Assembly (NCBI GenBank): GCA_949916155.1
Contig: CATLEM010000007.1
Span: forward strand, 1-42,102
Direction of reading: 5' to 3'
Origin: an uncultured Dorea sp.
Lineage (GTDB): Bacteria; Bacillota; Clostridia; Lachnospirales; Lachnospiraceae
Length of the DNA stretch: 42,102 nucleotides
The notes under the pieces are model-generated. The model saw only the letters and a list, made by a program, of their open reading frames with translations, searched no databases and was not told where the DNA came from. Positions 18,976 to 26,583 of this stretch are shown one piece after another; within the stretch, counting starts at the first letter, position 1; every line of letters begins with the position of its first letter. The position numbers and the translations under genes were made by a program.

Positions 18976-19609
18976 CCAGTTCTTTTCCTTTACGCGAAAA
19001 ATCTTCAATCAGTGTTGTCTGTATATCATTTTCATACAGACGCATCTCTACTTCCATCGGTGTCGGGTCCACCGTGAATTTCTTTTTGCCAAAATGATTA
19101 AAAAATGTAAGAATCCCTATAATAACTCCTATGCTGTACGTAAGCTCCAGAATCGTAAATCCCGGGCTTTTGGCTCCTGTAAGGCTTTCATACACCTGGC
19201 CGAACATTTTTGTCACATCAACGTCGTTGTTAAACGCCATCATGGAAAATGCAGCGCCGCAAAAGGTTATGACAACTACAAAGACTGTCTTGATCCAGTG
19301 GAGGAACTGTCCCCCGGTCTTTTGCTCCTCCAGAGTAATGATAAAATCCGTCTCACCCATATTCTGTACATCCGAATTAGGATATACCTCGTGGATGCAC
19401 TCAATAGCTTTAAGAATAGACACTGAAGTACGGTTTTGGTTTTTTTTGTCTGTATCATGGAATTTTAACAGCTTTAAAGTCCTGACCCTGGAAGTAACCG
19501 TAGGGTTGGCGCACTCGATCTTTAAAACATCTCCAAGCGTTACCTCCGGCTTAGTCACTTCAATATTGCGGTCCGCCTTTATATAGATTGTATCACTGCC
19601 TGATGCCAT
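18935..19609 (-). CDS. spoVAA: Stage V sporulation protein AA
   Basis: 'MASGSDTIYIKADRNIEVTKPEVTLGDVLKIECANPTV' and position; GGAGGT SD. Confidence 0.93.
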   Translation of the reverse strand: MASGSDTIYIKADRNIEVTKPEVTLGDVLKIECANPTVTSRVRTLKLLKFHDTDKKNQNRTSVSILKAIECIHEVYPNSDVQNMGETDFIITLEEQKTGGQFLHWIKTVFVVVITFCGAAFSMMAFNNDVDVTKMFGQVYESLTGAKSPGFTILELTYSIGVIIGILTFFNHFGKKKFTVDPTPMEVEMRLYENDIQTTLIEDFSRKGKELDVGSTSRSGHSRT

Positions 19610-19793
19610 AACAACCTCCGATGTCCGCGGCTGACGCTGTCTTCACGTCACATTCCGTCTGCTTTACCAGTGTTCCCCCATTCATATCGCCGCTCTTTTT
19701 CATATCGCCGAAGTAATAGATCAGACCGACGATGACCGCTGCCGCTACCACAAGGACAAGACACAGCCTGAGCTTTTTTCTTGCTTCTTCCAT
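19593..19793 (-). CDS. 66-aa single-TM protein, first gene of the spoVA transcription unit
   Basis: MEEARKKLRLCLVLVVAAAVIVGLIYYFGDMKK...; SD GGAAGG; overlaps spoVAA start by 17 bp; ATG 19793 lies downstream of the predicted promoter. Confidence 0.8.
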   Translation of the reverse strand: MEEARKKLRLCLVLVVAAAVIVGLIYYFGDMKKSGDMNGGTLVKQTECDVKTASAADIGGCYGIRQ

Positions 19794-19819
19794 ACTGACA
19801 CCTTCCTTTGTTTTTCTGT

Positions 19820-19849
19820 TAGTATGCTGCGTTTCTTTCAAAATATACA
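19820..19849 (-). promoter_or_regulatory. Sigma-G (or sigma-F) type promoter for the spoVA operon: TGTATA - 17 bp - CATACTA
   Basis: Minus strand TGTATA (19849-19844), 17-bp spacer, CATACTA (19826-19820); matches the remembered B. subtilis sigma-G consensus TGAATA/CATACTA. Confidence 0.7.
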
Positions 19850-19861
19850 CAAAGAAATCTG

Positions 19862-20575
19862 TCAGATCTGATCTCTCATCTGTTTTAAAATTTTCTTTTC
19901 CATCCTGGATACCTGCACCTGAGAGATGCCCAGCTCTTCCCCGACCTGTGTCTGCGTCCTGTTTGCAAAATACCGCAGATAGATAAGCTGCCGTTCCTTG
20001 GAATCCAGGGACATCAGCAGATGATTGAGCACCATATGATCCACGATCTTATCTTCCTGTCCATCCTGCCCCGGAAGCTTGTCCATAAGCCTGATCTCCT
20101 GTCCGTCTCCCTGATAAATGGATCTTTGCAGCGATTCGATCTCTCCGCCTGCCTCCATCGCCATCGCAAGCTCCTCCGCAGAAACAGACAGCTCCTTCGC
20201 GATCTCTGCGATACACGGATCTCTTCCCAGGACTTCCTGAAGCTTTTCCTGGCAAAGATACGCCTTGTATGCCAGTTCCTTAAGTGACCGGCTGACTTTG
20301 ATCATCCCGTCGTCCCTGAGAAATCTTTTTATCTCTCCGGAGATCATCGGAACAGCATAGGTAGAAAACTTCACCTTATATTCAAGATCAAATTTATCAA
20401 TCGCTTTCAAAAGGCCGATATTGCCGATCTGAAACAGATCCTCGGCTTCCGCCCCGCGGTTGTAAAAACGCTTCACAATACACCAGACTAAACCCGCATT
20501 CTCTTCCACCAGCTGTGCTCTTGCTTCTTCATCCCCTTCGTGAGATTTCTGAATCAAAGCGATTGTGCGGTCCAT
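19862..20575 (-). CDS. sigF: RNA polymerase sporulation sigma factor SigF
   Basis: 'RFYNRGAEAEDLFQIGNIGLLKAIDKFDLEYKVKFSTYAVPMISGEIKRFLRDDGMIKVSRSLKELA', region 4.2 'TQTQVGEELGISQVQVSRMEKKIL'; follows spoIIAA/AB. Confidence 0.98.
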   Translation of the reverse strand: MDRTIALIQKSHEGDEEARAQLVEENAGLVWCIVKRFYNRGAEAEDLFQIGNIGLLKAIDKFDLEYKVKFSTYAVPMISGEIKRFLRDDGMIKVSRSLKELAYKAYLCQEKLQEVLGRDPCIAEIAKELSVSAEELAMAMEAGGEIESLQRSIYQGDGQEIRLMDKLPGQDGQEDKIVDHMVLNHLLMSLDSKERQLIYLRYFANRTQTQVGEELGISQVQVSRMEKKILKQMRDQI

Positions 20576-21009
20576 AATCTCCGTCCTTTTCCAATTGTCT
20601 TTTCCATCTTCACTGCAGTTCCCTTTCCCAGCTCAGATATCACCTCAAGCTTATCCATAAATGCTTCCATAAAAGAAAATCCCATACCAGAACGCTCAAG
20701 CTCCGGTTTGCTGGTAAAAAGCGGCTCCATCGCCTGTTTTACGTCCTCGATCCCTTTTCCCTCATCCCGGACCTCGAGATAGAGTGTCTGTCCCTCTGTC
20801 CGGCAGCGGATATATATGTTATGTATTTCATTTTCATAGCCATGGATAATGGCATTGGTCACCGCTTCCGACACTGCGGTCTTCACATCAGACACCTCTT
20901 CCACCGTAGGGTTTAAGGACGTCATAAAAGAAGCCACCGTCACCCTCGCAAACGACTCGTTTGATGAACGGCTGTCAAAGATCACCTGCATTTCATTCGT
21001 GTTTTCCAT
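20554..21009 (-). CDS. spoIIAB: Anti-sigma F factor SpoIIAB
   Basis: GHKL kinase 'DVKTAVSEAVTNAIIHGYEN', 'VRDEGKGIEDVKQAMEPLFTSKPELERSGMGFSFMEAFMD'. Confidence 0.98.
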   Translation of the reverse strand: MENTNEMQVIFDSRSSNESFARVTVASFMTSLNPTVEEVSDVKTAVSEAVTNAIIHGYENEIHNIYIRCRTEGQTLYLEVRDEGKGIEDVKQAMEPLFTSKPELERSGMGFSFMEAFMDKLEVISELGKGTAVKMEKTIGKGRRLWTAQSL

Positions 21010-21321
21010 CTAATCATCCTCCTCATAGATCTGCATTATTTTTGTCACTCCGGACATCGTCAATATCTTTTTCATCCTCTCGCTTACATGTACCGCGCAT
21101 ACTTCCCCGCCAAGCATATACAGCCTGCGGTATCTCCCCATGATAACTCCTATCCCTGAACTGTCCATAAAATCTGTCTCCTTGAAATCAAAAATAACAT
21201 ACCGGATATGATTCCTTTCTATCAGATGGTCTGACTCTTTTCTTAATTCCTCCGAATTGTGATGGTCGATCTCACCGGGCAGAAAAATCGTCAGGCAATT
21301 TTCCTGTACCTGATATTTCAT
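21010..21321 (-). CDS. spoIIAA: Anti-sigma F factor antagonist SpoIIAA (STAS domain)
   Basis: 'LPGEIDHHNSEELRKESDHLIERNHIRYVIFDFKETDFMDSSGIGVIMGRYRRL'. Confidence 0.97.
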   Translation of the reverse strand: MKYQVQENCLTIFLPGEIDHHNSEELRKESDHLIERNHIRYVIFDFKETDFMDSSGIGVIMGRYRRLYMLGGEVCAVHVSERMKKILTMSGVTKIMQIYEEDD

Positions 21322-21349
21322 ATGCTCCCTCCTCTTATTTAATATAATA

Positions 21350-21379
21350 AAAAGGATATGTATCTTTACATATCCTTTT
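21350..21379 (-). terminator. Rho-independent terminator after the TPR gene
   Basis: AAAAGGATATGTA-AAGA-TACATATCCTTTT followed on the minus strand by TATTATATT. Confidence 0.85.
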
Positions 21380-21394
21380 CTTTCGTAATATTAT

Positions 21395-22879
21395 CTATTC
21401 TGATTCTTCACTGTCATCTTGAGTGCTCTCTGTATCCTGATCATCCTGACCGCCGCTCTCTGTATCCTGATCGTCCTGACCGCTGCTCTCTGTGTCCTGA
21501 CTGTCCTGGCCGTCCTGATTGTCCTTAGTCTTCTTCTGTCCCTTTTCATTCTGGCTGTCCAACGCTTTTTTTGCTGTTCCCGCCGCTTCTTTTCCTTTAT
21601 ATTTTTCTACAAGCTTCTGATAACGGATGTTGGCTTTATCCTGCTCTCCCTTTTTCTCAAAAGACTGGGCAAGCATCAAAAGCGCTTTGCCATCCTTATA
21701 GCCTTCATCCATCTTTACGACTTTCTCGAGACTGCTGATCGCGCCGTCATAATCACCGGCCTCAAATTCCTCGCCTGCAGTACCGTACAGCTTCTCGCAC
21801 ATCCGTGGAAACAGATCATCCGCCACCTCATCGTACCTGCTTTTTCCGGCCTTCCCAAGAGATGCCCGGGACACCTTGAGCATCTGCTCCATCATCTCTT
21901 TATCACTCATGTCCTCTGCGGCAAAATGTTTGGCAACATCAAGCACGATCTCATAGCTCTCCTGCGTGGACGCCGACTGTGCCTTGAGATCTTCGCTCTC
22001 CTCACTGTTAACTCTGTATTCCTCAAGTTCTGTCTTAAGAGCGCTGATCTGAGCTTCCTGAGTGGCAATCTTATCGCTGAAAGAAACAACTCTCTCATTC
22101 AGCTTTCTTTGTCTTCCCACCGACACAGCAGGCATGATCAGAAACCACATGACCGCAGCGCCGACAAGCACGCCGACCGCAATATTCAGGAAAGTATGGA
22201 GACCTGAATTCTCCTTAAAAACCGAGGATGCCGGCTGAATGATCGTCTCATTTCCGATATTGTAGGTGACCGTCTGCTCCTTATTCTCTCCATCTCCTTT
22301 TCCTCTGTCTCTTGCCCGGGCCGGCCTGGACTTTCTGATCTGTGTGATCTCATGCATGTACCGAAGCGTGATCTCATCGGTTGTATCCAGTTTGTGAGCT
22401 GTACGAAGTTCTTTCCTCGCAGCCGAAAACTGCTCTGTCTGTATATATAAAAGCGCCAGAAGCTGATGCGCTTTTACATAGGACGGATGCACAGCGATCG
22501 CCTTTTTTAACTGGATGATCGCCAGATCCTCGCCGTTCTGCCCCGCAAGCTCTATACTTTGGTTGAATAGCCTGACCGCCTGATTGATGCTTTCAAGCTC
22601 TCCAGGGACTTCCTGTATCTTACCGATATAATAATCAGCAATATTATCCTCTGCCTGAAAATTCTTACTGAGGATCCATTCAACGAGTGCTTCGATCACA
22701 TCGCCTCTGCCGTAATAGACGAGGCCTAAAAGGTTTCTTGCGGCAACGTTTCCGCGATTATATTGCAGACTACGCCGAAGAGAGGTAACTGCACCGCTCA
22801 TGTCGCGGATATTCGCTTTTTTCAGACCGTCATTGTACCAGTAGTTCGACTGGTACATCAGCTTTGTTGTATATTCCAT
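21395..22879 (-). CDS. TPR-repeat protein with internal TM helix, coiled coil and acidic Asp/Gln/Ser repeat tail
   Basis: TPR-like 'AVTSLRRSLQYNRGNVAARNLLGLVYYGRGDVIEALVEW'; TM 'LNIAVGVLVGAAVMWFLIMPAV'; tail 'SSGQDDQDTESGGQDDQDTEST'. Confidence 0.9.
   Translation of the reverse strand: MEYTTKLMYQSNYWYNDGLKKANIRDMSGAVTSLRRSLQYNRGNVAARNLLGLVYYGRGDVIEALVEWILSKNFQAEDNIADYYIGKIQEVPGELESINQAVRLFNQSIELAGQNGEDLAIIQLKKAIAVHPSYVKAHQLLALLYIQTEQFSAARKELRTAHKLDTTDEITLRYMHEITQIRKSRPARARDRGKGDGENKEQTVTYNIGNETIIQPASSVFKENSGLHTFLNIAVGVLVGAAVMWFLIMPAVSVGRQRKLNERVVSFSDKIATQEAQISALKTELEEYRVNSEESEDLKAQSASTQESYEIVLDVAKHFAAEDMSDKEMMEQMLKVSRASLGKAGKSRYDEVADDLFPRMCEKLYGTAGEEFEAGDYDGAISSLEKVVKMDEGYKDGKALLMLAQSFEKKGEQDKANIRYQKLVEKYKGKEAAGTAKKALDSQNEKGQKKTKDNQDGQDSQDTESSGQDDQDTESGGQDDQDTESTQDDSEESE
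21425..21514. repeat. Coding tandem repeat, 30-bp period, about 3 copies
   Basis: GCTCTCTGTATCCTGATCATCCTGACCGCC begins at 21425, 21455 and 21485 with a few substitutions. Confidence 0.85.
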
Positions 22880-22904
22880 AGACTGTATAACCTCTTTATC
22901 TCCG

Positions 22905-23039
22905 CTACTTCGTCTGTTCTATCATCTCACGCAGAATATCTGTCATATCTGTAAGATCCTCCTGATAAACTGCACCTTCAATATCTTCTACTTCCAGACT
23001 CGGCTGGAATTTTTTCAGTTCTTCTGCAAAATCTAACAT
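22905..23039 (-). CDS. 44-aa acidic small protein, coupled to folC
   Basis: Translation MLDFAEELKKFQPSLEVEDIEGAVYQEDLTDMTDILREMIEQTK*; SD AGGAGG; ATG overlaps the folC 3' end (ATGTTAG). Absent from the 60-aa-cutoff ORF track. Confidence 0.75.
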   Translation of the reverse strand: MLDFAEELKKFQPSLEVEDIEGAVYQEDLTDMTDILREMIEQTK

Positions 23040-24364
23040 TTTCCGCTGCCTCCTGTCAGATATTTTTTCACGGCACCCACGAGATAGAGAGAACCGAGAC
23101 AGTATATCTCCCTGTCCCCTCTCACCTCATAAGCCTGGCTGATTGCCTCTTTTATCTCTTTTTTTACAAATACCGGAGAAACCGTATATTTCCGGAAAAG
23201 CTCTCCAAGCTCTTCTGCCGGCACCCTCCGCCTGTCATCAATCTCTGTCACGATATATGCTTTCGCTTCTATCTCTCTGCACAGGTACCTGGCCATCTCT
23301 TCATATCTTTTATCCGACACCGCCGAAAAAACAATGACCGGAAGTTCTCTGTCCCTCTCAGGCAGGAGACGTATGCTCTGTACAAACGCCTCGAGTGCTC
23401 CCGGATTATGCGCCCCGTCTACTGTCAGATGCGGCGCTGCCTGTTCCATGCGCCCCTCCCATCTGACCGAGGCTATCGCCAGCGCCCACTTCTTCCTGTC
23501 AGGATCACACCCGCGAAACACATATCCAAGTGCCTCAAGCGCCAGATAAGCGTTCGCTGCCTGATAAAGTCCGCAGAACGGGACACGCCATGTAATACCC
23601 TTATCATACGCATTATTTCCCGAAAATGCAATACAGTTTCGGTTCACTTCCCGGATTTCGTACGCAAGATTCGAGATTTCTCTGCAAGGAGCCCCTCGTT
23701 CTGACGCAGTCCGCCTGATAACCTCCGAGGCCTCCTGGCTGCTTCCGTCGAAGAAAACCGGAACTCCCTCCTTTATGATCCCGGCTTTCTCCGCCGCGAT
23801 CTCACTTACCGTATCTCCGAGAATATCCGTATGATCCAGGCTGATGGAGGTGATCACTGTGAGAAAAGGATGCTTAATGACATTCGTAGCATCGAGACGT
23901 CCTCCAAGCCCTGTTTCCAGGATGATGTACTCTGCATCTGAAGCAGCAAATACTTCCATCGCCATACCGAAAAGAAATTCAAAATACGATGGATGTTCAA
24001 GACCATCCTCCTGCATCTTTTGTACTGTCTCCAGCGTTTTTAAAAATATACGGTAAAAGGTATCGTCATCCACCGGACGACGGTCAATCTGGATCCGTTC
24101 GTTGATCTTTACCAGATGAGGCGAAGTAAAAAATCCGGTGCATTTATCCTCGGCCGCAAGAACCGCCTGCATATACGCACACACAGAGCCTTTCCCGTTA
24201 GTCCCGGCCACATGGATGATCTTCCTGTCAAGTCCGGGATTGCCGAGTCTTTTCAAAAACTCTTCTGTGTGCTCCAAAGAATGTTTCTTCGTAAATCTCG
24301 GAAGCCCCTCAATATAACTCACTGCTTCTTTATAATTTTCCGGTATCCTGTCTGCCATCATCAT
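23033..24364 (-). CDS. folC: Bifunctional folylpolyglutamate synthase / dihydrofolate synthase
   Basis: 'KIIHVAGTNGKGSVCAYMQAVL', 'TGFFTSPHLVKINERIQID', 'ILETGLGGRLDATNV', 'DGAHNPGALEAF'. Confidence 0.97.
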   Translation of the reverse strand: MMMADRIPENYKEAVSYIEGLPRFTKKHSLEHTEEFLKRLGNPGLDRKIIHVAGTNGKGSVCAYMQAVLAAEDKCTGFFTSPHLVKINERIQIDRRPVDDDTFYRIFLKTLETVQKMQEDGLEHPSYFEFLFGMAMEVFAASDAEYIILETGLGGRLDATNVIKHPFLTVITSISLDHTDILGDTVSEIAAEKAGIIKEGVPVFFDGSSQEASEVIRRTASERGAPCREISNLAYEIREVNRNCIAFSGNNAYDKGITWRVPFCGLYQAANAYLALEALGYVFRGCDPDRKKWALAIASVRWEGRMEQAAPHLTVDGAHNPGALEAFVQSIRLLPERDRELPVIVFSAVSDKRYEEMARYLCREIEAKAYIVTEIDDRRRVPAEELGELFRKYTVSPVFVKKEIKEAISQAYEVRGDREIYCLGSLYLVGAVKKYLTGGSGKC

Positions 24365-24370
24365 CTCCGA

Positions 24371-26581
24371 CTATTTTTCCTCTGTAAATTCCTGTTCCTG
24401 CCACGACTTCGTAACATCTGTACCTGTACCCTCCTGGACGATCAGCTTCCCCTCCCGGTAAATATACTCATCGGAAGCTCTGAACACCGTATTGCTGGAA
24501 CCCATCTGGATAACCGATATCACATCTTCCTCATTCAGATTCGTCTCCGGCAGTTCTATCCTTGTATTATTGAGAAACGTGCTCTTCTGTCTGACTCCAT
24601 TAACAAAGACTTTGCTGTTTCCTGTAAAATTCTCCCCGTACAGGCTGCTGCTGCCATCCAGATGCTCGATCACATCCGTCACCGCCGCATCCCGGACGCC
24701 CATCACCATATGGGGTTTTTTGACCGGCATATCCTTCCCGCCGTACACATACTGTCTCCCATAAAGGATGTCATACTGTAAAAGTTCCAGATCTTCCAGA
24801 TATCCTTTTGTCTTGCGGCGCTCCTGATGGTAGTTGAACACCGTCCCCGAATGGATATCCAGGCGCTCGAACACATCCGCCATGATCTGATATGCCGGGA
24901 TATTCCGGTCCTCTTTCTTTAGGCCGATATTATCCCAAATGACATAATTGGTATTATAAAGATACCGCCCTTTAAGGTCCTCCGCCTTAAGCCCAAGCGT
25001 TGGCAGATGATCACCGTAAAAGACGATCACTGAGGGCTCGTCTCTTTCTTTGACCGCCTTCACAAGATTACCCGCAAATTCGTCCATTCCATACACCTGG
25101 TTGGCATAATATTCCCATCTGTTTTTCAAGGCTTCATCCTCGATCCCTTCTACCGTGATCTTGGGATTTTCGATCACCTTAGTCTCCGGATAATCACCGT
25201 GTCCCTGAAGGCTTACACAGAACACAAAATCCTGCTGCTCAGTCGTATCCATAGCCTCCATGATATGCTGGATCAGGATGTCATCTTTCGCCCAGCCATT
25301 TTCTGTAAACTGCAGGATGTTCATAAACTCCTTGCTGGTATAGGTGTCAAAGCCAATATGGTCAAACACCTTCGCCCGGCTGTAGAAATTGCCGCCGTTG
25401 TTGTGAAGGGCATGGGTCCCGTACCCTAGTGCACTCAGTGCCGATGCCGCACTCTCGCTCTGCCGTTCCTTGAGCACTGTCTTGTACGGATACTCCCCGG
25501 GGCCGAAATACCTGAGATTCATCCCCGTAAGCACCTCAAACTCTGTATTTGCTGTACCCGCCCCCACAGACGGCACCTTAAAGTACCCGGAAGAATACTT
25601 CTCATACATCTTCCTGAGATTGGGGCTTGCATCCTCAGATGTCGTAAAAAACTCTGATTCTGCCACGTCAAAATAAGACTCAAGCTGCACAAAGATGATA
25701 TTCGGCTTCTTACTGTCTTTAAGTCCGGTCTCATTCTTAACGATACTGCCGCCGCCTGAAATCTGTGTGATCGTATCCTCATTATAATCATTAGGTTCGT
25801 TGATCCCTGTATTGAACACACTCGCCATAAAACAATAAGGCAGACCGTAATCCTCATAGGCAAACGCTATATTTCCGAAATACGTGGATACTACCCGCTT
25901 ATCGATAGCAGCATCTGTAATAAAGCCATACAGCGCCCCGCAGACTGCAATCCCGGCCAGCGCCCGGATGCGGTGAAGCTTACCGTTATACTGTCCGCCC
26001 CGGCGCCACATGGATACGACCCATACCGTGACTGCCGCGATGCCGATGCCAAGCATGATCAACTCAAACCCGTTAAAATAGTTGTTGATCAGTGAGACGG
26101 CATCTGTCGCGACTTTCAGATCCTGCGCATTAAAAGGGGTTACCCGCTTAAGAAGCATATAACCGTTGGCAACTCCCAGTACCATCCACAGCACGCTGAT
26201 AATGATACGCACAAAGACTCTTCGTTTAAACAGATACACGACAGAAAATGTCATGAATATCATAAACGCATTGTACAAAAATACAAGGGGAGTCTCTGTC
26301 ATAAACTGCCACGCCTGAACCGCCGAATGTCTCGAGACCGCCTCAATGGCAAAATTGATCAGGCAGGAAAGCAGCGCGTGAAACAGCAGCGAGAGCCGGT
26401 TCATCCACTTGTAAACCGGCTGCATCTTCTTCGCGAACGCACTGTTTCTGCGTTCCTCAAGAATCCTCTGGCGCCGCTCCTTTTTCACTTTCCAGTAAGC
26501 TTTTATATCCTCTTTTTTCAGATTTTTAAGCCTGTGAAATGTTCCCTTTATCTCAGGCTTTTTTATTTGGATTTTTTTCAT
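24371..26581 (-). CDS. LTA synthase family protein (membrane sulfatase) with extra C-terminal domain
   Basis: N-terminal TM helices; 'KPNIIFVQLESYFDV', 'PSVGAGTANTEFEVLTGMN', 'VIVFYGDHLPTLG'; about 100-residue extension after the sulfatase fold. Confidence 0.92.
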   Translation of the reverse strand: MKKIQIKKPEIKGTFHRLKNLKKEDIKAYWKVKKERRQRILEERRNSAFAKKMQPVYKWMNRLSLLFHALLSCLINFAIEAVSRHSAVQAWQFMTETPLVFLYNAFMIFMTFSVVYLFKRRVFVRIIISVLWMVLGVANGYMLLKRVTPFNAQDLKVATDAVSLINNYFNGFELIMLGIGIAAVTVWVVSMWRRGGQYNGKLHRIRALAGIAVCGALYGFITDAAIDKRVVSTYFGNIAFAYEDYGLPYCFMASVFNTGINEPNDYNEDTITQISGGGSIVKNETGLKDSKKPNIIFVQLESYFDVAESEFFTTSEDASPNLRKMYEKYSSGYFKVPSVGAGTANTEFEVLTGMNLRYFGPGEYPYKTVLKERQSESAASALSALGYGTHALHNNGGNFYSRAKVFDHIGFDTYTSKEFMNILQFTENGWAKDDILIQHIMEAMDTTEQQDFVFCVSLQGHGDYPETKVIENPKITVEGIEDEALKNRWEYYANQVYGMDEFAGNLVKAVKERDEPSVIVFYGDHLPTLGLKAEDLKGRYLYNTNYVIWDNIGLKKEDRNIPAYQIMADVFERLDIHSGTVFNYHQERRKTKGYLEDLELLQYDILYGRQYVYGGKDMPVKKPHMVMGVRDAAVTDVIEHLDGSSSLYGENFTGNSKVFVNGVRQKSTFLNNTRIELPETNLNEEDVISVIQMGSSNTVFRASDEYIYREGKLIVQEGTGTDVTKSWQEQEFTEEK

Positions 26582-26583
26582 AA

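Noticed and set aside
21425-21514. Possible CRISPR-like short repeats
   Set aside because: 30-bp units are contiguous with no spacers and in frame in the TPR gene tail
21419-22207. 262-aa plus-strand ORF opposite the TPR gene, appears membrane-like
   Set aside because: Leu/Ile/Val runs come from reverse reading of the acidic repeat tail; not a real TM protein
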